From Eubacteriaceae bacterium (GTDB lineage: Bacteria > Bacillota > Clostridia > Eubacteriales > Anaerofustaceae), in the NCBI GenBank assembly GCA_017551505.1, contig JAFZLL010000042.1, positions 42,938 to 106,937 on the forward strand: a stretch of 64,000 nt of DNA, in the 5' to 3' direction. Within the stretch, counting starts at the first letter, position 1. Every line of letters begins with the position of its first letter. Both the position numbers and the translations under genes were made by a program. The notes beneath the pieces are model-generated. The model worked only from the letters and a program-made list of their open reading frames with translations. It had not been told where the DNA came from and made no database searches. Below, piece by piece: positions 52,912-62,126 of the stretch.

Positions 52912-55900
52912 TCATGCATTCGACACAACAAAATTGGCCACAAAATCCCTTGCCGCATCAAGCGGGGTGAGGCTTTTGGGGATAGTCAGGACCATCGATG
53001 TGCCCGATGCGGTATTCCTCATTTTTATCGCATATCTTTTGGCCAGATCGTTCACGAACTGACCGTCGAAGAATGTTCCCGAAGCGAATTCCATCACCAG
53101 CGTATTCTCGCTCTGGCGTATCCTTGTGATCCCCGCCTTCATGGCATAGGCTTTCGTCAGCGCTACGTCCAGCAGGTTGATCACCGAAGCCGGCAGGTCG
53201 GAATAGATGTCGGTCAGCTCGAACTCCGTCTTATGCTTGTCCTCTTCGCTCTCTATGGCTGCGATTTTTTTGTAGGCCAGTATCCTGTCCTCCTCCGAGG
53301 AGATGTATTCGGGAGGAATATAGGCATCAGTGCGGATATCGATCTCGCATGTCTTTCTTTCCGACTGGGTATTCCTGCCCAGGCCTTCGGAGACTGCCTG
53401 TCCCAAGAGACGGCAGTACATCTCGTAGCCCACGTTTGCGAAATGCCCGCTCTGCTCAGCGCCAAGGATATTGCCGGCCCCTCTTATCTGCATATCCCTC
53501 ATGGCAATCTTGAACCCGCTGCCGAACTCGGTGAATTCCCGGATGGCCTTCAGCCTCTTGGCGGCCTCTTCCGGAAGCTCCTTGGATGAGTTGTAAAGGA
53601 TATAGGCGTAGGCCCGCACGTCTCCCCTGCCCACCCTGCCCCTCAGCTGATAGAGCTGGGCAAGGCCGAGGCGGTCGGCGTCTTCTATTATGATGGTATT
53701 GGCGTTGACGATATCCACTCCGTTCTCGATTATGGTCGTGCAGACGAGCACGTCGAATTTACGTGCCAAGAAGTCCAGGACGATATTCTCCAGCTGCTTT
53801 TCGGGCATCTGTCCGTGAGCATAAGCGACTCTGGCCTCGGGCACCAGTGAGCGTATCTTATAGCTTCTTTCGGCTATGGTGTCAACCCGGTTGTACAGGT
53901 AGAAGACCTGCCCTCCCCGGGCAAGCTCGTTGCTTATTGCCGCGGTGATAACGGCATCATCGGACGGCATGACGTAGGTCTGCGTCTCCAGCCTCTGGCC
54001 CGGGGGCGTCTCGATGACGCTCATATCTCTGATCCCCGACAGAGACATATGAAGAGTCCTCGGGATGGGTGTGGCTGTCATTGTGAGCGTATCAACCTCG
54101 TTTTTGAGCAGCTTGAGCTTGTCCTTGTGGGCCACGCCAAAGCGCTGCTCCTCGTCTATTATGAGCAGTCCCAGGTCGCGGAAGCTCACGTCCTTTGCCA
54201 GAAGGCTGTGTGTGCCTATGACGATGTCGGTGATCCCCCGGCTGAGGTTCTCCTTCGTTTTCTTTATCTCCGCCGCGGTTCTAAAACGGCACATGAGCTC
54301 TATCTTGACCGGATAGTTTTTGAAGCGCTCGGTAAAAGTGTTGTAATGCTGCAGCGCGAGGATGGTGGTGGGGACCAGCACGGCTACCTGCTTGGGCTCC
54401 ATCACAGCCTTGAACGCTGCCCGCATTGCCACTTCCGTCTTTCCGTAGCCCACGTCCCCCATGAGAAGGCGGTCCATCGGGGAGTCCTTCTCCATATCGG
54501 CTTTGATCTCCTCGGTGCATTTGATCTGATCCTCTGTAGGCTCGTATTCGAAACTGTCCTCGAACTCCGCCGCGAAAGGCGTATCCGGGGAGAAGGCATA
54601 GCCTTTCATGTTCTGACGTTCCGCATACATAGCGATGTATTCGTCAGCCAGCTTTTTGACGACTCTCCTGACCTTGCTCTTGGCAGCCTCCCAGTCACCG
54701 CCTCCCAGCCGGTTGATCCTTGGAGGGGCATCACCGGCTCCAACATATTTCTGTATTAGGTCCATCTGCTCGGGAGGTACGTACAGTACATCCTCCTTCG
54801 CATATCCGATCTTTATATAATCCCTTGAGACCCCATCGGCGTCAAGACGCACGATCCCCTCGTAGCGCCCGATGCCGTGGGATTCATGCACGACGTAATC
54901 GCCGGGGTGTATGTCCGCAAAGAACTCGTCGGATATCTCCCGGCGCTTTCTTGCGGGGGCGCTCTTCGGTATCAGATAATGGTATGGGATCAGCGCCACT
55001 TTAAAGGCGGCGAAATCAGCCCCTCCCGGCAGGTACATCTCACTGAAGGCGATCTCTCCGGGGGTAAGGGCAAAGGAATACTTGTATTCGTAGCCGTTCA
55101 TCAGGGCTTCCAGATTCTTTTTCTGGCCTTCGCCATTATAAGCGATGACTGTTCGGTATCCCGATGAGCGGAAGGAATCCAGCGCGGCGTTCATTAGGCG
55201 GGAAGCCCCCTTGTAATCCAGAATGTCTGCACCGCCAAGGTATACTTCGCGCGAATACAGGTTCACGGGCGGTTTTTCCACCGCCGAGAAAATCACGGCG
55301 CCTTTTGAGGAGGAGCGCCTGAGCACTGAATCGAAGTCCTCAAAAAAGCCCATCTGGGTCGGATAAGCCAGAGCTTCGCCGGCCAGGACGCTCCAGTCGT
55401 CAGCGATGAGCTTGTTCGCACGCCTGACGCCGAATCTTACCGCGGAGTATTCATCGAAGATAACCGCCGAAGCCCCTATCTCGTCCATGATGGTCGTACG
55501 TTCGACATCGCAGTAAGGGTAGACGATACGGGCTGAGTCAGTGGGATAGAGCTCCGCCTTGGAGAGGAGAGCCTCGCTGTCTGAAAGGGCTTTTTCCCTC
55601 AGCTCGATATCCTTGATGGCTTTGATCGCGTTGTCCCTCTCTCTCCTCATTTTCGCGATGCCTTCAGTGAACTTGACGGGCGGGATCACGTACTGTGTGA
55701 AAGGCAGGATCCGGAAGGACTCTATGTTCTCTATCGACAGCATAGTCTCTTCTGAGAAGCTGCGTATCGAATCGATCTCGTCGCCGTAGAATTCCACGCG
55801 CACAGGGTGTTCGCTGTCACTGCCGAAGAAGTCCAGTATCCCTCCTCTGACGCTGAACTGACCCGGCGCTTCCGTACGGGGAGAGCGGGTATAGCCCAGG

Positions 55901-56352
55901 GATACGAGCGTATCAGTGAGCTTAGTCATTTCGATTATGTCTCCGATTCTGCGGACGGGATAATCCAAGGGGTCAAGCTTCGGGAACGTTTCAGTCAGGG
56001 CCTGGGCTGATGTGAAGATGATCGCTGGGCCTGACTGATCCGCTGAGAAAAGGGCCTTAAGGCGCAGATTCGATACCTCGCGTGAATAGCTGTCAGGATA
56101 GGTGAAATAAAAAGGCTCTGCGGGATAGCGCAGGATCTTTGCCGGCGGATCGGTCCTGACCAGCTCGTCGTAATACTTCCTGGCGTCATATTCGTCGGAG
56201 CACACAAACAGTACCCTGCCATCCGTCTTTCCGGCAAGGTAGAGCGCATATATTAATCTGGCGTTTTTCTCAGCGCCGCTGATAAGCAACCCGCTGTCTT
56301 TCGAAGGCATGAGCCCGTCGAAGAGTGCGAGCTTTTCCAAGGTCTTAAACAC
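52912..56352 (-). CDS. mfd: transcription-repair coupling factor Mfd
   Basis: Removes RNA polymerase stalled at lesions and recruits UvrA. The UvrB-homology start reads FKTLEKLALFDGLMPSK, the polymerase-interacting domain holds DFFADIHPGDYVVHESHG-like residues (here FFADIHPGDYVVHESHGIG), and the RecG-like motor has Walker A LMGDVGYGKTEVAM, LLIIDEEQRFGVAHK, TATPIPRTLHMSL and GRVGRGDVRAYAY. The C-terminal D7 domain ends the protein. I chose GTG at 56352 (1146 aa, normal length). No Shine-Dalgarno lies before it; instead a TATAAT sits 6 nt upstream, so the mRNA is probably leaderless. Confidence 0.95.
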   Translation of the reverse strand: MFKTLEKLALFDGLMPSKDSGLLISGAEKNARLIYALYLAGKTDGRVLFVCSDEYDARKYYDELVRTDPPAKILRYPAEPFYFTYPDSYSREVSNLRLKALFSADQSGPAIIFTSAQALTETFPKLDPLDYPVRRIGDIIEMTKLTDTLVSLGYTRSPRTEAPGQFSVRGGILDFFGSDSEHPVRVEFYGDEIDSIRSFSEETMLSIENIESFRILPFTQYVIPPVKFTEGIAKMRRERDNAIKAIKDIELREKALSDSEALLSKAELYPTDSARIVYPYCDVERTTIMDEIGASAVIFDEYSAVRFGVRRANKLIADDWSVLAGEALAYPTQMGFFEDFDSVLRRSSSKGAVIFSAVEKPPVNLYSREVYLGGADILDYKGASRLMNAALDSFRSSGYRTVIAYNGEGQKKNLEALMNGYEYKYSFALTPGEIAFSEMYLPGGADFAAFKVALIPYHYLIPKSAPARKRREISDEFFADIHPGDYVVHESHGIGRYEGIVRLDADGVSRDYIKIGYAKEDVLYVPPEQMDLIQKYVGAGDAPPRINRLGGGDWEAAKSKVRRVVKKLADEYIAMYAERQNMKGYAFSPDTPFAAEFEDSFEYEPTEDQIKCTEEIKADMEKDSPMDRLLMGDVGYGKTEVAMRAAFKAVMEPKQVAVLVPTTILALQHYNTFTERFKNYPVKIELMCRFRTAAEIKKTKENLSRGITDIVIGTHSLLAKDVSFRDLGLLIIDEEQRFGVAHKDKLKLLKNEVDTLTMTATPIPRTLHMSLSGIRDMSVIETPPGQRLETQTYVMPSDDAVITAAISNELARGGQVFYLYNRVDTIAERSYKIRSLVPEARVAYAHGQMPEKQLENIVLDFLARKFDVLVCTTIIENGVDIVNANTIIIEDADRLGLAQLYQLRGRVGRGDVRAYAYILYNSSKELPEEAAKRLKAIREFTEFGSGFKIAMRDMQIRGAGNILGAEQSGHFANVGYEMYCRLLGQAVSEGLGRNTQSERKTCEIDIRTDAYIPPEYISSEEDRILAYKKIAAIESEEDKHKTEFELTDIYSDLPASVINLLDVALTKAYAMKAGITRIRQSENTLVMEFASGTFFDGQFVNDLAKRYAIKMRNTASGTSMVLTIPKSLTPLDAARDFVANFVVSNA

Positions 56353-56358
56353 AAAGCG

Positions 56359-56386
56359 ATTATAGCAGATGGGAGGGAAAAGACAA
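56359..56386 (-). promoter_or_regulatory. mfd promoter, leaderless geometry
   Basis: Minus-strand TTGTCT (56386-56381) and perfect TATAAT (56364-56359), spacer 16 nt. Only six bases separate the -10 from the GTG start codon, so transcription would start at, or within 1-2 nt of, the start codon. Confidence 0.65.
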
Positions 56387-56500
56387 GGGAAGGTTTTGCG
56401 GGGAGCGGTATAAGCTGCGAAGACTGACCGGACAGGAAAGCTGCCTTGCCGAGCCGAATCCTCTGTGAAACAGATATATGCCGCTTCCCGATCATCATTT

Positions 56501-56530
56501 TTGACCTGAGTGCGGAATATATGGTACAAT
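56501..56530 (+). promoter_or_regulatory. sigma-A promoter of lipoprotein gene 56575
   Basis: TTGACC (56501-56506) and TACAAT (56525-56530), spacer 18 nt. It diverges from the mfd promoter ~115 bp away. Confidence 0.7.
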
Positions 56531-56574
56531 TTAGGTGCGGCTATGCCGTTTAATTAAACAATAGGGAGAATAAA

Positions 56575-57441
56575 GTGAAAAAGAGGTTATTATCAGCCGT
56601 TCTTGCGGCGTTCATGCTGATCTGCTTCGCTGCGTGCACGCCTCCGGCGGCTAAAAAAGCAGACATAGATGAGCTCTGGAACGAGATGGAAGGCGTATGG
56701 GTCTACACGGACACCGCAGGCGTGAAGTATTTCGTATGGTTCAAGCCTATGGGACAGGCCAGGTTCTATAATACAGGCATCCTTGAATCCGGATTCATAA
56801 TTGGAGGTGAGGGAAGAGAAGCTACGGTGGACAGTGAAGGAGTCTACACTCTCACCGTCGATTTCCCGGCAGTGGAACCTACCGAAGAAAACAGCGGGTA
56901 TGAAGCCTTCACAGAAGAGATTAGCCTGCAGCACAACCCCGGGGAGAAGACAGCGAAGATCAAGAATATTGCAGGGAATGACGACGTGCAGGAATTTACC
57001 TATATCGGCGTGGATCTAGACGATGTGAACGAAAAGCTCTTTTACGGGAATCTCTCATGGATGTGGGGCGTACTGGACGGGATCTGGGTGAACAACAACG
57101 ATGGTCAGATCAACTTCATCGTCTTTTCATATCTTGACGGGGATTACCGCTTTACGATGGGTCAGTTTTTCTCCGAGTACTCAGAAAGCGGCGTCGTCAC
57201 CGATTATAAGGCGAAGCCACAGATCGGTAAGTTCACGTTCACGGTTGATTTTCCGGAAGTTCCGGATAACGATGAGTGGTCGGGAAGAAAGGCGTATTCT
57301 CATACCTTTGAGGTGGATTATACCGAGATGGAGAATAACAATATCCTGTATATGGACACTTATACAGACAAGGTGCTTCCATATAAATACGTCACAGACG
57401 ACTTTGACAAAATCGATTATGACGAGCTGTGGAATATGTGA
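56575..57441 (+). CDS. lipoprotein with two related beta domains
   Basis: A 288-aa exported lipoprotein of unknown function. Signal KKRLLSAVLAAFMLICFAAC, lipidated at Cys21. The mature part repeats a theme: DELWNEMEGVWVYTDTAGVK with KYFVWFKPMGQARFYN near the N-terminus is echoed by WMWGVLDGIWVNNNDGQ and NFIVFSYLDGDYRFTMG ~130 residues later, each ending in LTVDFPAVEP/FTVDFPEVPD. This looks like an internal duplication of a lipocalin-like beta sandwich. The start is GTG with AGGGAG 6 nt upstream. Confidence 0.8.
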   Translation: MKKRLLSAVLAAFMLICFAACTPPAAKKADIDELWNEMEGVWVYTDTAGVKYFVWFKPMGQARFYNTGILESGFIIGGEGREATVDSEGVYTLTVDFPAVEPTEENSGYEAFTEEISLQHNPGEKTAKIKNIAGNDDVQEFTYIGVDLDDVNEKLFYGNLSWMWGVLDGIWVNNNDGQINFIVFSYLDGDYRFTMGQFFSEYSESGVVTDYKAKPQIGKFTFTVDFPEVPDNDEWSGRKAYSHTFEVDYTEMENNNILYMDTYTDKVLPYKYVTDDFDKIDYDELWNM

Positions 57442-57496
57442 GCTGAAAGAAATCCATCCTTCGGGGCGCCTGTAAAGGATGATTCAGCATGGTTTG

Positions 57497-57524
57497 GTGC
57501 AGTCAGGAAAAGGCTGCACTTTTT
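57497..57524 (+). terminator. terminator after lipoprotein gene 56575
   Basis: GTGCAG (57497-57502) pairs with CTGCAC (57514-57519), followed by five T. Confidence 0.75.
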
Positions 57525-57597
57525 ATGTATTATGAACGTATACATACCTCTCTTTTGTCGGCCTCATCAGCAGACGCTTCCATTCCTTATCATGAAA

Positions 57598-57636
57598 ACT
57601 CCCGCCACTTCTTAGCGTCAGCTAAAGCGGCGGGAG
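57598..57636 (-). terminator. argH terminator or lone IS200/IS605-like end hairpin
   Basis: CTCCCGCC (57599-57606) pairs with GGCGGGAG (57629-57636), with an inner TAGC-TGAC-GCTA hairpin; TTTT follows in the minus direction. It can end the argG-argH transcript. The 17 bases from 57594 match 16 of 17 bases at the end of the IS200/IS605 element (from 63548), so it may be an IS end left behind. Confidence 0.6.
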
Positions 57637-57671
57637 CATATCGTTATAAGTCAATTTCACCGGACCCCTCA

Positions 57672-59069
57672 TTACAGGTTCGCGAGCTTTTCCTTTGCTG
57701 CTTTTACATATGCCCTGACCTTTTCCGGCGCAGGTGAGAGGGCGGAATGTTTATTCTTAAGGTTGCCGGTTGCATTGAAGGCTTCCCTGATGCCTGGATC
57801 GTAGTATTCCCCGCAGGCGGCTTTTAGGTCTTCCTCGGAGATATCTCTGAGCCAAATGCCCTGCTTTTCGGCAAGACCGACGAGCCCTCCGATGATGAAA
57901 TGAGCGTGCCTGAACGGGCAGCCCTTCCTGACGAGGTATTCCGCAGCGTCCGTGGAATCCATGAAGCTTTCCTCCACGGCTCTGTTCATCTTTTCTTCAT
58001 TGACCGAGATGTCCTTGACCATGCCGGTGAATATCGTCAGACATATGTCCGCGGTGTCCACCGCGTCGAAGACGGATTCCTTGTCCTCCTGTATATCCTT
58101 GTCATAAGACATAGGGATTCCCTTCATGACGGTAAGCATCGCCATGAGGTCCCCGTAAACACGTCCCGTCTTTCCTCTTATCAGCTCGGCAACGTCCGGA
58201 TTCCGTTTCTGGGGCATCATGGATGATCCTGTAGAATAGCCGTCCGATACCTTTATATACGCGAATTCCTCGCTTGCCCACCATACTATCTCTTCACAGA
58301 AACGGCTCAGGTGCATCATGACTATGCTCAGCGCCGAGAGGAGCTCGATGCAGTAGTCCCTGTCAGAGACCGCGTCGAGGCTGTTCTTCGATACCGCTTT
58401 GAAACCGAGCAGCTCCGCAACGTAATCATCATCAAGCTCCAGCGTGCTGGCAGCCAGCGCCCCTGCCCCGAGCGGCATCTCGTCCGTTCGTTTCGCGACA
58501 TCCTGGATGCGGGAGATGTCGCGGAAGAACATCTCAGAGTAGGCATTAAGGTAATGCCCGTAAGTGACTGCCTGGGCCTTTTGTACATGGGTAAAGCCCG
58601 GCATCACCACATCTGCGTTTTCTTCCGCCTTGGCGAGAAGCACGCTGATAAGTGCCTTGAGCCTGTTCTGGAGGATCCCGCATTGGTCTAAGACGAACAT
58701 CCTCATATCCAGGGCAACCTGGTCGTTGCGGCTCCTCCCAGTGTGGATGCGCTGCCCCGGTTCGCCTATCCTGTCCGTTATGATGGCTTCGACGGCCATA
58801 TGGATGTCTTCATAGCCTCCTTTCATCAGCATGCTGTCGTCGGAAGAAAGCTCATTCCTGAGCTGCTCCAGTGCGGTTATGATCTTCTCAGTGTCCTCAG
58901 CGGAGATGAATCCCTGTTTGCAGAGCATCTTTACATGGGCTACGGATCCTTCTATATCATAAGGGGCCAGGCGTTTATCGAAACCGATGGAGGCGTCGAA
59001 TTCATCAGTCAGCTTTTCATTCTCGCCGCTGAAACGCCCTGCCCAGAGCTTCCCGCTATTTGTCTTCAT
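57672..59069 (-). CDS. argH: argininosuccinate lyase
   Basis: Last step of arginine synthesis: splits argininosuccinate into arginine and fumarate. FDASIGFDKRLAPYDIEGSV is the N-terminal substrate part, HTGRSRNDQVALDMRMF the conserved loop, FTHVQKAQAVTYGHYLNAY contains the acid/base His, and GSSMMPQKRNPDVAELIRGK is the fumarase-superfamily signature with the catalytic Ser. 465 aa is normal. It overlaps argG by 14 nt and lies downstream of it. Confidence 0.97.
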   Translation of the reverse strand: MKTNSGKLWAGRFSGENEKLTDEFDASIGFDKRLAPYDIEGSVAHVKMLCKQGFISAEDTEKIITALEQLRNELSSDDSMLMKGGYEDIHMAVEAIITDRIGEPGQRIHTGRSRNDQVALDMRMFVLDQCGILQNRLKALISVLLAKAEENADVVMPGFTHVQKAQAVTYGHYLNAYSEMFFRDISRIQDVAKRTDEMPLGAGALAASTLELDDDYVAELLGFKAVSKNSLDAVSDRDYCIELLSALSIVMMHLSRFCEEIVWWASEEFAYIKVSDGYSTGSSMMPQKRNPDVAELIRGKTGRVYGDLMAMLTVMKGIPMSYDKDIQEDKESVFDAVDTADICLTIFTGMVKDISVNEEKMNRAVEESFMDSTDAAEYLVRKGCPFRHAHFIIGGLVGLAEKQGIWLRDISEEDLKAACGEYYDPGIREAFNATGNLKNKHSALSPAPEKVRAYVKAAKEKLANL

Positions 59070-60273
59070 AATTCTTTTCTGCCAGTGCTTTGATCTTGAG
59101 CGGGAGCCCGTAGAGCCTTATGAACCCTTCGGCGTCTGCGGGATGGAACATGTCGCCCATAGCGAAGGACGCAATGTTCTTATCGTAGAGAGAGTATTCG
59201 GGGAAGGTTCCGTTGGGGATGATATTGCCCTTGTAGAGCTTCAAGCCGACCTTGCCCGTGACGTGCTTCTGTGTTTCGTCGATGAATTTGTCCAGTGCTT
59301 CCCGGAGCGCCCCGAACCATTTGCCTTCATAGACCAGGTCGGCATATTTGAGGGCAACTGTTCTCTTGAAGGAGGATGTTTCCCTGTCCAGGCACATTTC
59401 TTCGAGCTGCTTATGGGCTTTGAACAGCAGAGTGCCTCCCGGGGTCTCGTAGATGCCGCGGGATTTCATGCCGACGACGCGGTTCTCCACCATGTCCTCG
59501 ATGCCGATGCCGTTTTCCCCACCGATCTTATTGAGCTTCCTGACTATCTCAGCGGCTTTCATTTTTTCGCCGTTCACTCCCACGGGCACACCCTTCTCGA
59601 ATTCTATCGTAATGCATACTGCCTCGTCAGGAGCCTTCATCGGATCCTGGCTGAGAGTAAGTATTTTGTCGTATTTGGGGACGTTTGCGGGATCTTCGAG
59701 ATCGAGCCCTTCGTGGGAAAGGTGCCAGATGTTCTCGTCCATGGAGTAGCTTTCGTCCAGTGAGACATTGAGCGTGATTCCGTGCTTCTGGCAGAAGGCA
59801 TATGCGTCCTCGCGGGAAGTGATGTCCCAGATCCTCCAGGGGGCGATCACCTTTATGTCCGGAGCCAGGGCCATTATCGCCAGTTCAAAGCGCACCTGGT
59901 CGTTGCCCTTGCCCGTAGCCCCGTGAGCGATATAGTCTGCACCGATCTCCTTGGCGCGGTCGACCAGCTTTTCGGCGATGAGCGGGCGTGCGATGGAAGT
60001 GCCCAGCAGGTATTTGTCCTCGTAGACGGCGCCGCTCTTGAGCATCGGCCAGATATAATCTTCGACCAGCTCGTCCACAGCGTCAGCCACGACCACCGAA
60101 TCAGCACCGATCTTCTTGGCGCGCTCGATGATCTGTTCCGCCTCACCCGGGGCGACCTGCCCCACGTCCACGCAGACGCAGTGCACCTCGCAGTCGTAAT
60201 TCTCTTTCAACCAGGGAACGATGGTGCTGGTGTCCAGCCCTCCTGAATATGCTAAAACGATCTTCTGTTTCAT
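59056..60273 (-). CDS. argG: argininosuccinate synthase
   Basis: Condenses citrulline and aspartate with ATP. LAYSGGLDTSTIVPWLKENY has the PP-loop SGGxDT; GATGKGNDQVRFELAIMALA and the late EAVCITIEFEKGVPVGVNG fit the family. 405 aa is standard. GAGGAGG lies 8 nt before the ATG. Two ArgR-box-like sites stand 38-70 bp upstream (60311-60343). No other arg genes are in the window. Confidence 0.97.
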   Translation of the reverse strand: MKQKIVLAYSGGLDTSTIVPWLKENYDCEVHCVCVDVGQVAPGEAEQIIERAKKIGADSVVVADAVDELVEDYIWPMLKSGAVYEDKYLLGTSIARPLIAEKLVDRAKEIGADYIAHGATGKGNDQVRFELAIMALAPDIKVIAPWRIWDITSREDAYAFCQKHGITLNVSLDESYSMDENIWHLSHEGLDLEDPANVPKYDKILTLSQDPMKAPDEAVCITIEFEKGVPVGVNGEKMKAAEIVRKLNKIGGENGIGIEDMVENRVVGMKSRGIYETPGGTLLFKAHKQLEEMCLDRETSSFKRTVALKYADLVYEGKWFGALREALDKFIDETQKHVTGKVGLKLYKGNIIPNGTFPEYSLYDKNIASFAMGDMFHPADAEGFIRLYGLPLKIKALAEKNYEDK

Positions 60274-60310
60274 TTCGGTATCCTCCTCAATGCCATTTTC
60301 CGCTAATTTC

Positions 60311-60343
60311 GTATAATTATAAATGTCAATGCATAATATTACA
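60311..60343 (-). promoter_or_regulatory. possible tandem ArgR boxes before argG
   Basis: GTATAATTATAAA (60311-60323) and TGCATAATATTACA (60330-60343) each match about 10 positions of the ARG box core TGAATAATTATTCA. Both are A/T-rich, so chance matches are likely enough to keep this tentative. Confidence 0.35.
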
Positions 60344-60417
60344 ATAGGAAAAAGAAAAAATTACGACAAATGAAAAGGAAAAACAGGCGGAGGTGCCCGC
60401 AATGATGGTATAAATTA

Positions 60418-60438
60418 ACCCCGGCCTCAGGCCGGGGT
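60418..60438 (-). terminator. terminator of the short-chain dehydrogenase gene 60475
   Basis: ACCCCGGCC (60418-60426) pairs perfectly with GGCCGGGGT (60430-60438), 3-nt loop, followed by TAATTTA in the minus direction. Confidence 0.78.
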
Positions 60439-60474
60439 GAAAATTGATCTGTTATGTTTCTGTTTTCTGACGGA

Positions 60475-61260
60475 TCAGCCCATTGCGACCTTTCCGCCAT
60501 CGATGCGGATGGAAGCCCCGTTGATGTGGCCTGCCAGGTCGGATGCCAGGAACACGGTGGCTGTGGCGACTTCCTTGGGATCTGCGTACTTGCCGTCAGG
60601 ATACTGTGCGGCGAAGGTGGCCAGAGCCTGCTCACGGGTGTAGCCCTTGCCGAGCCACTGCTCTTCGATACGGCGCATCATCGGAGTATCGACAGCGCCC
60701 GGGCAGATGGTGTTGACGCGGATGTTCTCTTTGGCAACTTCCAGAGCGACGCACTTGGAAAGTCCGCCTGCGGCGTGCTTGGAGGAGCAGTAGGGAGCCA
60801 TTCCTGCGGCGCCTACGAATTCGCCTTCGCTGGTGATGTTGACGACGGCGCCCTTGCCCTGCTTCCTCATCTGAGGAATGGCGTATTTCATGCTGTATAC
60901 GAGGCCGAAGACGTTGACATCATAGACCTTCAGGAAGTCTTCCTTGGTAAGATCTGCGATGGGCTTGTAATCGCCGTTGTCACCGGAGTTGTTGACGAGA
61001 ACATCCAGTGAACCCCACTTGGCGATGGCGCCATCGATAGCTGCCTTGACTTCTTCTTCCTTGCTTACGTCCACGATGAACGTGGCGACGTGATCCGCGG
61101 GAGCTCCGAGCTCAGCGACCAGGGCATCGAGCTTGGCCTGTGTGCGGGATGTCATAGCGACCTTCGCTCCTTCTGCGAGGAACGCTTCCGCGACTTCTTT
61201 TCCGATTCCGCCGGTAGCGCCGGTGACCAGAACGACCTTGTCTTTAAGATTTGAATTCAT
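60475..61260 (-). CDS. short-chain dehydrogenase/reductase
   Basis: A 261-aa classical SDR. VLVTGATGGIGKEVAEAFL is the cofactor loop; LVNNSGDNGDY is the N-x-G motif with an unusual Ser in place of Ala; the catalytic set is Ser in VVNITSEGEF and Tyr/Lys in APYCSSKHAAGGL; CPGAVDTPMMRRIEEQ is the lid. Substrate unknown; cluster-typing to sugar or ketone reduction is not possible here. It is a single gene with its own terminator. Confidence 0.9.
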   Translation of the reverse strand: MNSNLKDKVVLVTGATGGIGKEVAEAFLAEGAKVAMTSRTQAKLDALVAELGAPADHVATFIVDVSKEEEVKAAIDGAIAKWGSLDVLVNNSGDNGDYKPIADLTKEDFLKVYDVNVFGLVYSMKYAIPQMRKQGKGAVVNITSEGEFVGAAGMAPYCSSKHAAGGLSKCVALEVAKENIRVNTICPGAVDTPMMRRIEEQWLGKGYTREQALATFAAQYPDGKYADPKEVATATVFLASDLAGHINGASIRIDGGKVAMG

Positions 61261-61380
61261 AAAAAACCGTTATCCTTTCCATGTATTATTCTGACAATAA
61301 ATATTGTATAAGAAAATCGACATTCTGTCCATAAATGTCGGTAAAATATAATCGTTTCCTATGGAAAACAGACAATAAAC

Positions 61381-61405
61381 GGCGGCTCCATGCCCGGAAG
61401 CCGCC
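61381..61405 (-). terminator. terminator of the NYN-domain gene
   Basis: GGCGGCT (61381-61387) pairs with AGCCGCC (61399-61405), followed in the minus direction by GTTTATTGT. Confidence 0.6.
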
Positions 61406-61526
61406 GCATGCGGTTTGATATTCAATTTTTTTAGGATGATTCAATAAAAAAGATCTGCCCGTCCGAAATCCTCACCTGCCATACTACGGTGAGGTCCTCC
61501 GCTGAAGGTGCGCGGTATCTGATATT

Positions 61527-62105
61527 TTAATCCCTGCCCTTTTTGTCCGCGATCAGCGGCTTGATGGCCGTATATATCTCCTTGACCTTTTTGCCGTCCT
61601 TATAATATTTTACGAGGGCATTGTTGATGCCCTGCTTCGTTTTGTAATTCTCTATGAGCCTGACGACTAAGTCGACATCCTCCACGTTGGGCAGTACCTG
61701 TTCCGCCTTCTGTCTTAAGGTGGTGTGTTCGTCCTGTTTGTTCGTACCGCTGCAGTTGATCACGATCTGCACGTTTACGTTATACCTCGCCCAATACTTA
61801 CTCAGGACGGAGAACCCCTGGTCCTTCGTGACGACGTAATAGGCGTCGGTCCCGTTCCCGTTCTCTTTTATCAGCCAGCCCAGGTATGTGGAAAGCTGGA
61901 AGTCCAGGGCGTTTTTCGTGCCCACCTCCACCTTCTGATACTGCACCTCCGCCCTTGAAGTCATCAGCCGCTTATGCAGGCCGAAGGTCATGCTGTCGGA
62001 ATTCTCGCTGTAGAATATGCAGACTGTGTCCTTGTCGGAGAGGGATGTCAGCCCGTCCAGCCCGGAGACCTTTACATTCTCGTAATCAACAAGCCAATAA
62101 GCCAT
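61527..62105 (-). CDS. NYN/PIN-like nuclease-domain protein
   Basis: A 192-aa protein with a PIN-like NYN fold. AYWLVDYENVKVSGL supplies the first Asp of the D-x-E-N motif, KNALDFQLSTYLGWL the middle acidic residue, and TDAYYVVTKDQGFSVL the final Asp strand. Proteins of this type are metal-dependent RNases. A C-terminal KYYKDGKKVKEIYTAIKPL is basic and may bind nucleic acid. It borders a recombinase scar, so it may have arrived by transfer; whether it is a toxin, RNA-decay enzyme or defence gene is not shown. Confidence 0.75.
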   Translation of the reverse strand: MAYWLVDYENVKVSGLDGLTSLSDKDTVCIFYSENSDSMTFGLHKRLMTSRAEVQYQKVEVGTKNALDFQLSTYLGWLIKENGNGTDAYYVVTKDQGFSVLSKYWARYNVNVQIVINCSGTNKQDEHTTLRQKAEQVLPNVEDVDLVVRLIENYKTKQGINNALVKYYKDGKKVKEIYTAIKPLIADKKGRD

Positions 62106-62126
62106 CGTTCACCCTTTATGTTCTAA

